DNA of 64,000 nt from assembly GCA_037447655.1 (NCBI GenBank), contig JBBHKE010000993.1, positions 1 through 64,000 of the forward strand, in the 5' to 3' direction. The notes beneath the pieces were generated by a model that was given only the letters and a program-made list of their open reading frames with translations, made no database searches and was not told the origin of the DNA. The position numbers and the translations under genes were made by a program. Source of the stretch: Zygnema cylindricum (Eukaryota > Streptophyta > Zygnematophyceae > Zygnematales > Zygnemataceae). Of the stretch, positions 44,250 through 54,200 are shown one piece after another. Positions within the stretch are counted from its first letter, which is position 1; the number at the start of each line of letters is the position of its first letter.

Positions 44250-44740
44250 CTTTTTGTTTCTTTTGCATTTTGTTTTTCTTTTGGGACCTCATCGAATAGT
44301 AACAGTAAAAGACGTGTTAATTTTTTTTTTTGTTTTTTTGTTTTCTGAGAAGACGTGACAGCAACTACAGTAATTTCCCGGAATCAGAAAAGAAGGTTTA
44401 CGTTTGAAAGAAGTTTTCAAATTTTGGGGATAGAAAAAGTTGACGTCGCACAATTTTCCAAAAATGGGACGAATTCTGATTATTTTTTTTCGAAAATGAG
44501 TTCATGTGGACTAATGTGAATCGTTTTAAGTTTACATGAATAATTAGATGGAAATTTTAATAAAGTGTAAAATGCGAATTACTTTAAGTTGATGTGGATA
44601 AAAATATGATTTGATTTCTCTTGTATTGATGTGATTTGATAGAAAATGTTAGTAAAAAAATGTGAATAGATATAGTTGAATTGAATTGCTTTTAAATGGC
44701 TCTAAATGGCTTTAAAACAATGTAAATGTTGGCAATCATC
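43392..44740 (+). pseudogene. Truncated duplicate of the S41 gene 3' end
   Basis: Follows 56255-57660 through the end of intron 4, the last exon and the 3' flank. The exon copy (43824-44058, after TTTTCAG) starts EFAKVRIVTVAG, lacks about 33 codons in the middle (RGVPMAYSAGTSG... in the gene), and rejoins at FNNEPLKFPLS, ending VAKFF and stop. Upstream exons are absent, so no catalytic Ser is encoded. A (TA)n tract (44201-44245) interrupts the copied 3' flank. Confidence 0.85.
44201..44245. repeat. (TA)n microsatellite
   Basis: About 22 uninterrupted TA units. Confidence 0.95.
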
Positions 44741-45180
44741 ATTGACACACTAAACTGTAAATTGCAATATTTCTCAATGTGAAAGAGAAATTAAATTCAC
44801 AAAATCATCACTAGTTCACATTTCATACATTGAATAATAATAACATATATATAAAGACAAGAAGTGTTGAGGTATACTTTTAAGATGTGTAAATAGTGAA
44901 TTTTAAGTATCAAAGGTACAGTATTGTAGCTTAATTCGTATCCTAATTTTAGTGCAACATTGTTGTGTCGCGTCTATTTAATTACATTCATCTATATTTA
45001 TTGTTCGCATACGGGTGTCTTATATTACAATATGTACAAGCTTTTTCATCATTGTACTTATTCTGTCTCGTGGCATAGTGAAACAATGTTTTGTGGATTT
45101 TGTGCGTTACACCTTTTCACAGACCAAAAATGAGAAGTATTGAAGAAAAATTTGAAATTTTGGAGGCTCTATAGCCTCCC
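44741..45180. other. Intergenic
   Basis: AT-rich; no gene or repeat recognised. Confidence 0.3.
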
Positions 45181-45560
45181 AGAATGTAGAGCTCAAACTA
45201 AGCCTCTACAATAACCCGGACCCACTTTGGTTTAAACAAAAATAGCAGCCATCTAGGCAAGCAACAATTCTGACCGATTCACCCCAGTAAAGGCATGACT
45301 CCCTTGATTCCGCCGCAAAAAGAATCACTGAAAACGCTCACTCGAGCGGAATGTTAAGGCTGATCAAAGTTAGCAAATATATACAGAAGCTCTCTGGGAG
45401 AGAGGTACTAGAAAACAACCTAAGTTAGTGACCAATCTATCAATCAGAATACTGTAACGTATAATTTTTGCAAGAGAAGGTACACTAGCCGTGGTAAGAT
45501 CTATAGGGCTTTTGTACGACACCAATGAAATCGATGTGCCATCCATGTCCGACGCCATGG
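45181..45560 (-). repeat. Copia-B LTR fragment
   Basis: Contains GCATGACTCCCTTGATTCCGC, GCAAAAAGAATCACTGAAAACG and the GAAGCTCTCTGGGAGAGAGG hairpin shared with 13781-14424 and 21300-21500. No target duplication identified. Confidence 0.55.
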
Positions 45561-45875
45561 ATTTGTCCCATCTCCCTCTGGTGACCTCTAAAGACCTGAC
45601 GTTTCAATCTGTCGGCTCTTTTGGCATAAGCCGTTGAAAGAGCCATTCCGGGATGTCAACGCTCACTCAACTGTCTGATCGTAAATTCCCAATCAATGTC
45701 GTCCGTTCAATTCTGGCGACGCGCAAATGTTCTTTGCCGCCATTGTACTCTGCGGTTGCGGCCGTTTGTACTTTTTGGCCGTAGTCCTTTTTCCGTTCCA
45801 TGATCACCAGTTTTGTCAGTTCGCCGTTTAATGAAACATTTGTCGTACTAAAATTATTGAACCCTATATATGCAA
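45561..45875. other. Intergenic
   Basis: A 72-codon minus frame (45667-45885) has no recognised family. Nothing else seen. Confidence 0.3.
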
Positions 45876-46332
45876 CATAGTTCAAAAGTAGGTGACCATA
45901 CGCCCATACAATATGCCTATTGTATGCAAAACATAAAATATGGCCTTAAGACCCATATTGTATTGGTCGCAAAATGAAATATAATAGTAACAGGGTTGAG
46001 TTGCGCATGGATCGATAGAGAATTAAACGTCATGTCTAAATTTGAATAAAAAATCGGACAAAAAAATCTTTTTCTGTGAGTTTTGAGCGACTTTTTATTT
46101 AAACCGTCAGATTCGGACGATCTGACGGTCATTGATAAAAGAACGATCTAAGAAGATCACATGAAAAGCCCATAACACAACTTACGATAGGACTATCGTC
46201 AGATTCGGACGATCGGACGGTCGCTGATGAAAGTAACGATTTAAAAAGATCACATGGAATGCTCGTATCACAACTTACGCTAAAGGCGGCCTACAAAAGG
46301 CCTACCAAAAAAACGCCTACTTTTGAACTATG
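45876..46332 (+). mobile_element. hAT-like MITE, most complete copy
   Basis: Terminal inverted repeats of 17-19 bp: CATAGTTCAAAAGTAGG at the left and CCTACTTTTGAACTATG at the right. Flanked by ATATGCAA and ATTTGCAA, an 8-bp direct repeat with one mismatch, diagnostic of hAT. The interior has sub-terminal repeats (GACGGTC(A/G), GATCACATG, GTCAGATTCGGACGATC twice). Non-coding; transposase remnants of hAT type lie at 41-433 and 47670-47900. Confidence 0.8.
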
Positions 46333-47256
46333 ATTTGCAACAATTCATCTACGACTTAGCGGATAAGGCAAACTACTACCCTTTGCTTTGTAAAACCTAG
46401 GATCAAACATAGGTTAATCCAAAGCTTTTGGTAAGTACTTCTTCTGCCCTCTCTCTCTCTCTCCTTAGTCTCTTCTAATGAGGTAGCAATGGTGGCTCAT
46501 GGCCTAACTCTCTCTCTCTCTCCTGTCTAGAGTCCAATCCAAGAATAAACTAGTGACCTGCGAATTACCCTTTTCAACAAACTTGTTTCTGCAATTAGTG
46601 ACTTTTACGTTGTTTTACAACTTTTACGTTCTTTTACGTTTAAGATGTACACTATGTTAGTAGGTATTGTATTTGTAGTTCCACGCTGCCGTTACCCGTG
46701 TATTTTAAGTGGGTTCACGTATTTAACTTCGTACTTCCTTTCCCCGCGCCACCCTGCGCATATAGACGATATCGGTAGTCATGATCTTTAGTTGGGCGTA
46801 GTTTGAGGCTTTAGTGTCTAGGGTAATTTGTAGTGTTTCAATAGTTTAGTTTTGTTGTACTTGCTTTGTTTCTTTTCTTTTGTGCTTTTCTTTGTTTTTA
46901 TTCCTTTAGGATTTTGGTCTTTAACCTTTGTTGGTCATCAATTCTTTTTAGTGACAATCATGTTTTGTACTTTGATGGTATTACCATCGCTTTTTTGGAA
47001 ATAAATTCTATATCGAGGAGTGCAGAACGGAGTGTTAAATTTTAGTGTTGTGTATCGGGTCAGAACTTAGAGCGATAAAACTAATACTGTAACTAGGGAG
47101 GGCCGCTGATATATCGCTTTGGGACCAACATATTTATTATCGCCGATAATTGTAAAAAATATAGAATACCATATAAATATGTTGCAATATACTGTATTTT
47201 ATTTCTTACATTATATAGTGTGGAATGCCATGAATGACTATACATTTCGTCTTTTG
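46333..47256. other. Intergenic with CT microsatellites
   Basis: CTCTCTCTCTCTCC tracts at about 46450 and 46508. No gene recognised. Confidence 0.4.
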
Positions 47257-47505
47257 TAGAACGGAAGGACGGAAGTTTCGTCCAGACAACGCACAATTGT
47301 AATGTTACAAAAAAAATGTAACAATTCGTTTGGTACTCTGTAGAACGGAAGTACAAAAGTTATGCCCGGATAGCGTAGCATTTTAACATTACAAAGCAAA
47401 TTTAACACTCCGTTCTGTACTTTGTAGAAAGGAGGTACGGAAGTTTCATCCATACAGCACAACACTTTAACGCTACACAACAAATTTAGCAATGGAACTT
47501 TATAG
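47257..47505. repeat. Degenerate ~84-bp tandem repeat, three units
   Basis: Each unit begins TGTAGAA(C/A)GGA(A/G)G, passes GGAAGTTTCRTCC or a variant, then a TAA(T/C)(G/A)(T/C)TACA word, and ends in TTTGGTACTCT-like sequence. Minus-strand frames reading through it are repeat-driven. Confidence 0.6.
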
Positions 47506-47669
47506 TACTAAAAGTATAGAGCCGAAATTCCAACTACTTCACAATATCTAACTTTTTCAAAAATCAATGAACAAAACGGTCACCATTTTCTTAGCATTTA
47601 CTAACGATCCGTGAGCAAGATGTAGTAATTAAAGCATAAAATAGATGGTAGGCACTGTAATAAAGCGTT

Positions 47670-47900
47670 TTGTTTCTATTTCTAGTATCTCACTTGAAAC
47701 TTAATCATAAAAAAATATTTGGAGCTGGGAGACTAAATGAAATAGAAAAGAAACCAGGGGCAATAAAGACTTTTTTCAACAATGGAGCAAAAACTTATTT
47801 TAAAGATAAGGTTCTTCGGTGGATTGTCTTAGACTTTCAATCGTTAAGTGTGGCGAAAAGCACGGAGTTTCGTGAAATGGTCAAGTTCGATGTGGAGTAA
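47670..47900 (+). pseudogene. hAT-type transposase fragment
   Basis: 76 codons ending KDKVLRWIVLDFQSLSVAK then STEFREMVKF. This matches the conserved hAT transposase segment (hydrophobic-IV.D.qPFsvVE...eFReml) that follows the BED zinc finger linker. The preceding LNEIEKKPGAIKTFF resembles the usual linker. The frame stops right after, and no further hAT sequence is seen. A remnant. Confidence 0.55.
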
Positions 47901-48013
47901 CAACAAGAATGGAGGAGATAGAAACTAAGGTTCGTTTAGGTTTTTCGAAACTTCTTGAAGGAGTGACTCTTAACATCACCTAATAATCACCATAATGGAT
48001 CTTCACCCTTAAA

Positions 48014-48258
48014 TACATGGACTTTTAAGGTTTACATGGACTTTTAGGGTTTACATGGACTTTTAGGGTTTACATGGACTTTTAGGGTTTACCTGGACTT
48101 TTAGGGTTTACATGGACTTTTAGGGTTTCCATGGACTTTTAGGGTTTGCATGGAATTTTAGGGTTTGCATGGACTTTTAGGGTTTACATGGACTTTTAGG
48201 GTTTACATGGACTTTTAGGTTGTACATGGACTTTTAGGGTTTGCATGGACTTTTAAGG
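48014..48258. repeat. 19-bp minisatellite containing TTTAGGG
   Basis: About 13 tandem units of TTTACATGGACTTTTAGGG with few variants. The TTTTAGGGTTT core equals plant/green-algal telomere repeats, but the extra 9 bases per unit show a local satellite, not a telomere. Confidence 0.9.
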
Positions 48259-49322
48259 TCACTCTCTCGAATGTGTCTTTTTGAAAGCGAAACAAATCGT
48301 GTATACGAAACAAAATGTACTCGCGGAAATTTTACCAATAAAACAAAATGCGTGACGTGACGCATTACCAAATTCACACTATTTACGAACAAAAAATCAA
48401 GGCATTGATATTGATATTATATTGACATTACGACTCCCACCGACATTGGCTTACGTCATTGTACGAAAAGTCCACGATTCGAGATCCGATGTCCGATTGG
48501 CATCAAATTTTAATAAAGATTCGAATCTTTTCGGCTGGACGGTGGAACAATATTCGACCATTGCCAGATAATTCCAAGAACAAAAAAGAGATAGAACCAG
48601 CGAAGACCGGACCAGCTGATCGTTTTCCATTGGTTCTCGCAAATATTTCTGCTTAGGTGTGCGAAATATGTATTCTTTGCATAGTATCGATTGTTGACGG
48701 CCAAATCTGTCAATTCGCTGTCAATCTGTTATACACACCGTGAATCGCTATTAGCGTCAATGTTTTTTTAGCCATTAACTCTTGTTTTTTTTATTAACTC
48801 TTGGTGGAAAGTGGTCCTGAGAGAAAATCAACCTTGAAAATAACCACTTACCAGGGGGAGGTTATTTTCCGTACCCCCAATTTGCGGGTCAAAAGCGATA
48901 TTTTTTAACTTTTTTTTGTTTTTTTGTTTTTATATTTTAGAAATGACCGGATTCAGTGCACTCGTTGAATTATGCGGGTCAGACTTTTGGCCATACAGGA
49001 TGCCACGTGGCGATTGCAAATGGCGACTAAAGGAATCTTTTGAAAGAACAAACGTGTATGCAAATTATTATTTCCTGCGTCAGCCGTACGGTCCTAGATC
49101 TTTTTCATGAGATCGATTTTCCAAATTTTGGGCGAATCTTTACTGTTTTTGGAAATAATAAAATTTCTCAAATATTTCACGGGCAGAAATAATATTATGC
49201 AAATTAGTGAATTACTATTTTTGTTTTTTTGTGTATTATGTAAATTACACGTGTAATAATATTAGAGGTTTTCCCGATTTCCTAGAGGGCTATCGCGATC
49301 ATTGAGCTTTTGTAAGCTTCAG
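48259..49322. other. Intergenic
   Basis: ACCGTGAATCGCTATTAGCG at about 48736 is an isolated end of the TA-flanked MITE. No gene recognised. Confidence 0.4.
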
Positions 49323-49324
49323 TA

Positions 49325-49520
49325 CACCGCGAATTGCTATTTGAGTTAACATCTTTTCTCCGTACACACTTGTCGGATTGTGAATCTGACGGCTGCGATT
49401 GAAAGGTAAGATTCTCAGCTTCCGATTGGCGGTCTCAAACTGAAAATCCGACAAGTGTGTACGGAGAAAATTTGTTTTAAGTGGCGAAAAAATTATTCAC
49501 ACTAATAGCGATTCGCGGTG
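49325..49520 (+). mobile_element. TA-flanked MITE, copy 2
   Basis: CACCGCGAATTGCTATT at the left, AATAGCGATTCGCGGTG at the right, with TA at 49323-49324 and 49521-49522. The arms face each other over most of the length (TTTTCTCCGTACACACTTGTC with its complement), so the element is nearly one long hairpin. The TA duplication suggests Tc1/mariner. Confidence 0.75.
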
Positions 49521-49522
49521 TA

Positions 49523-50454
49523 CTGTACTGATTTCTTTTTTGTAAGAAAAAACGTTTTTTGACGCGCTGATTGGCCATTGGAGCGCTTATTCTTTAGTTT
49601 TCAGGGTTTCTGCTCCATCAAGTACAAACGTTTCTCAAAATCTTCAAATACAATATGCCACGTGTAGCATAATCACAGGTCTACGCTATACTATCATTAT
49701 CATTATTATTATCATTATTATTTTTTGTAATCATTGAGTTTTCGACGGTATCTTTTAGCCGGTCATCTCATTTGCAAACCGACAGCTCGAAAAACACTAC
49801 ACCGTCCATCGTTATTACTTATTAGCGTTAAAAATTAAATTTTCTATGTGTGAAATTACAATTGACTGCACTAATTTAGTGGTTTGACACGTGGCACATT
49901 TTGTCCACTTTTATACATAGTATTGCTCACACGGTTTTGTGATTTATGGCAAAAAAATGAAAAATAGTCGCAACCGAATTAATGATATTATCTCTAGTAA
50001 AGATGTACGTTTTTTGGTCGGTGTACTTTTATTTGGCCGTATGATCTCAACCGTCATGGAGAATAACCCTAACCGGTAACTTTTCGTTAACTTTTTAACA
50101 GTCAGCGTTAATTATTAACGGCCAACATGAAATTTTGGCGGCCGTTACTACAGGAGGCGCAGGCTTGTCCGTTATAAATTTTTAATAGCTTTTATGATAT
50201 TTTTTTTCCCGGTAATTTTTTATTTGTCGTTTTGGGAAAAAGATTCACATATCTCAACATCATTTTCATGCTACTGAGTATTTTTTTTTGTCTATTTTAA
50301 ATAAATATTATTACGGTTGTAAACCGTACTTCTGTACTGTAATCAAGTGAAGAAACTTCGAAGCACTTTCCACTTTTCTGTCTTTTTCGTCTATTTTATC
50401 CGCATCTGTGAGAATAATCGTCCGTACAGTAATTTATTGACACGTCATCAAACT
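49523..50454. other. Intergenic
   Basis: A further MITE end (ACACCGTCCATCGTTATTA) lies near 49799. No gene recognised. Confidence 0.4.
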
Positions 50455-50660
50455 GGGTATCTGTACGGCAGGCTGAGTGACTGTACGGTAAGTTGAAGAC
50501 CTTGTACGGCAGTTTGAAAATTGTGTATTGCGTGTTTGAAAAATGTGTACGGCATCCTGAGAAATGTGTACGGGAACTTGAAAATGTGTACGGCTTTAGA
50601 AAAATGTGTACATCACGTTGAGAAATGTGTACGGAAAGTTTGAAAAATTGTACGGATAAC
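50455..50660. repeat. Degenerate GTGTACGG minisatellite
   Basis: About nine units of roughly 22 bp, each with (T/G)GTACGG followed by a TTGA(G/A)AAAT-like spacer. The 88-codon minus frame is repeat-driven. Confidence 0.65.
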
Positions 50661-50962
50661 AAGATTTGGCGTCGGCCCGGTGTTAACTGAGACTTAAAAT
50701 TCGATTGAAAGCTGACGTGGCAAAAAATCGGCCGGCGATGTGGTCATAGCTTCTCGCAGCGCTGTGATTGGACGGACAGAAGGCGACAAAAAAGTAGCAA
50801 ATGGAAAGTACACACTACAAAACACTTGTAACCCTTATTTTTTGTCGTGTAGCTCGTGCTCGAAAGGCACAAGCCTCTCGTTCCGGCTTCCCTTACGCTC
50901 TCTCTCCCTCTCCCCCCCTATATAGTTCTCTCCTGATCTATTCTTCTGAAACGTTCACACGC

Positions 50963-51190
50963 AAGAGAGAGAGAGGGAAGAGAGAAGAGAGAGGGAGAGA
51001 GAGAGAGGGAGAGGGCAGAGTAAAAGAGAGGGCAGAGAGAGAAGGAGAAAGAGGGCGGAGAGAGAGAGAGAAAGAGAGAGGGCGGAGAGAGAGAGAGAGA
51101 GAGAAAGAGAGGGCAGAGAGTGAGAGGGAGAGGGAGAGAGAGAGAGAAGAGAGAGGCAGAGATAAAAGCGAGGGAGGTAGGGAGAGAAAA
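50963..51190 (+). promoter_or_regulatory. GA tract just upstream of the S41 gene
   Basis: About 230 bases of GAGAGAG/GGAGA purine tract ending 20 bases before the start codon, so it should be promoter or 5' UTR. GA-rich promoter tracts are known as GAGA-factor sites in plants and animals; whether this one has a role is unknown. The Arg/Glu-rich frame across it that joins the S41 start is an artefact. Confidence 0.5.
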
Positions 51191-51209
51191 ATCTAAAAAA
51201 TCTCCCATC

Positions 51210-54200
51210 ATGGTTTTCCTCCTCCTCCTTTGTCTTCTAGCGTCCGTACAACCCCGCGCGGAAGCGAAACCCTGTACGGAAGTCATCAAATCTATCAACG
51301 ACTACTACCCGCCAAAAGTAAAGTACACCCGAAAATGTTTCAATTCGATTCCGTACAATAGGACGGAGGCGGCCAAAGTGATCGACTCCGTACAAAAAAC
51401 GTACGAATTTTGGCCGTATCTGGACATCGCGAAAAATGCGCCGGATCCTGCGCTGGCTTCGAAAGTAGACGTCATCGCGGAGTTGAAAAAATTGAAATCG
51501 AAAAATTTTACGAGCGCGTTTTCTTTTCATAAGGCGGTTTATGACGTCATCAATAGTATAAATGACGGACATTCTCTTTATTATCCGTACTGTTTCGCGG
51601 AGGTGCAGTCCGTACTGCCGGTGTCGCTTTTCACTTATGTGGAAAATGGGACGAGAGTGTTTAAAATCGCTCCGTTTCGTAAGTTTTGCCATAAAAGGCA
51701 AAAAAGATTAAAGTGTCGAAAGTATCTAGAAAAGCCAAAACAAGGAAAACACTAAGATAAATAAGACAGAGAAGAAAAAGTAACGACAAACAGGGAACAA
51801 GTGAGAGGTTTGTCGTTCAAGTGTCTTTGATTTCGATTAATATTCACGATGACACAAGAGAGTCTTATAGTAAGACGAGGTGAGGAGTAGCCGCAAAGGG
51901 TTCTAAAAGGTACATCTAGCCTAGAGTGTAACTTAGGAAGGTATATCTAGTTAAGGTAAAAGGTATCTAAGACTATAAGAGATTCCTACGTAAGAATCAT
52001 TAATTCTAATAAAGGTATGTACATTCCACTAAAATAAAGTACAGAATGCTAAACCGAAGTACAAGACTTATAGCGTAGCAAATAGAACTCTAAAAAGTGT
52101 AGGAAACAACAAGTAGTGTAGAATGCTTTAATTGTATTTCAACACCCCCCCTCGATTAAAACATGGTTAGTCACGAAGACCGGCATAGTATATGTGATGA
52201 TGAAATAAAGGACGAGGGAGAGGTTTGGTGAGAAAATCGGCAAGTTGAGAGCCGGATGCACAATGAGAGAAGGAAACGGTACCATCAAGAATTTTATCAC
52301 GCGTAAAATGAAATTGTATATCAATATGTTTGGTGCGTGTATGATGGATAGGATTTTTCATAAGAGCCAATGCCCCTTAAGAGTCACAAAAAATAGGAGT
52401 GGGAGAAGATGGAGGAAAAGAGAGATCCGAAAGAAGACGTCGGAACCAAATAGCCGATTTCGTTCGTTTTATAAAGTGCGACTTTTTTTAATAAAGTACG
52501 ACTTTTTTGTCAAGAAGTTTTGCGAAATCTGGACTTTTTGTTCAACAAAAAACGGACAGGATAGTGATACGTTACATGGCATACTGTACATTGCATACAA
52601 TAAAATACTATACATTGCATACAATATAATACTATACATTGCATACAATATAATACTATACATTGCATACAATATACTACTGTACATTGCATACAATATA
52701 ATACTATACATTGCATACAATATAATACTGTACATTGCATACAATATAATACTACTATACATTTGCATACTGTTAAATTTGTGTATTTTCTAGGTCTGAA
52801 TTTATTCTATGTGTTTGTCAGATGGTCTTGTCTAAGTCATCCATACTTGTCGTAGTCACTGGAAGACAGAGATAGCCATGGCTGCCCCCATAGTCAAAAA
52901 GAAGAAACAAGCAAAAACAGGCAGGAAAACTGATAGGTGGCCAAAATGTTGCTCTAAACCGGATTTGAACCTGGGTCTGTGGTTCGCTATGTAGACATAA
53001 GCCTTATCCAATAGGGCGTTACCGAAACGATACACGTGACGGGTTTCAAAGATATATAAACATTAACGCAACAGATACTTAATAGCAGACTAACCAAAAG
53101 GAGCAATTCATGCATGTACGCGAATCTGAACCATGTAAAATATGTTTTGATCGGACGGCCGACATTATAGCCGCCACGCGAAGTGAGCTGCAATTCATGC
53201 ATGTACGCGAATCTGAACCATGTAAAATATGTTTTGATCGGACGGCCGGCATTATAGCCGCCACGCGAAGTGAGCTTTTGGCGGCATACGGAGATAGCGT
53301 CACGCGGTGCCACGTGGCGCCACATTATTTGATACCGGAGAAGATGGGAGGAGGAACCATGGCTTCCGATTTGACAGGTGTCACCTTGTAGACCTTGTCG
53401 TACAATGGACGTACAATAAAGTACATCGTCCATCGTACCTTCTTGTACTTTATAGTGTTCCTATTGGACTAGGGTTTAGTAGTAGGTAGTCGTGAGTAGG
53501 CAGACCAAAACTTAGTGATATTTAGGTACCTCTCTCTAAGAGAGCTTGTAACTATAAAGGTCATCTTTGAGGATGGAGGTAAGATCTTTTACCCAACTTG
53601 TAAGTAACATCTTTTACCTTTAGAATGGAGGTAAGATATTATTCCTTGAATGGAGGTATGATCGTTGACCTACGATCGAGGTAAGATTTTTTACCTAGAG
53701 AATGGAGGTAAGAGCCTCAATGTTTTTCCTCCTTTCAATAAGGATAGTATACGGTGGGTGGCCATTAGGGTCAATTACATACATTGGTGCCCCTAAAATT
53801 TACCCCTCGAACCTAAAATAGTATTGTTGACACTAATTGCCCTCTCCCTCTCCCTCTCCCTCTCCCTCTCCCTCCCTCCCCCCTCCCCTTTCCCGGAGAG
53901 GTAGGGAGAAAGGGATCACCCATAATTGATGTAGCTCACTCATAATTATTGTATCTTTTCCTTTTTGTGTTTTTTTTTTTGTCTTTTCAGGAAAGGATTT
54001 ACATCCAAGGAAGTCATCACTTTATCATTTTTTTCGGTTTTTCCGGGCCTCAATTCTTCCTCTTTCTACTTTTCTAGTGCGATGGACTACTATAATAAAT
54101 ATTGTTTTTCTTCCTATTATAAACAAAAAGAAGTAAACATTACCTCAAAAAATTTGTTTATGTCGAAGCTTTATCAACCAATAAATGTGATAAAAGCGAC

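Larger units (their letters stand above)
52771..53575 (+). repeat. Copia-B LTR copy in S41 intron 1
   Basis: Starts TGTTAAATTTGTG, then TATTTTCTAGGTCTGAAT as in 34743-35700. It includes the tRNA-like module, a local 87-bp duplication, GTCGTACAATGGACGTAC and CTCTCTCTAAGAGAGC. No target duplication found; the right end grades into a copied intron segment. Confidence 0.6.

Noticed and set aside
50801-51755. Arg/Glu-rich frames upstream of and overlapping the S41 start, and Ser/Leu-rich frames on the other strand
   Set aside because: Translation of the GA tract. The signal peptide and family similarity begin at the ATG at 51210.
52575-52770. CRISPR-like regular repeats
   Set aside because: Contiguous 24-bp units without spacers, in a eukaryotic intron; a simple satellite.
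53110-53391. 93-codon frame with a 29-residue internal repeat
   Set aside because: It lies in an LTR copy inside an intron. The repeat is a local 87-bp duplication that happens to keep phase.
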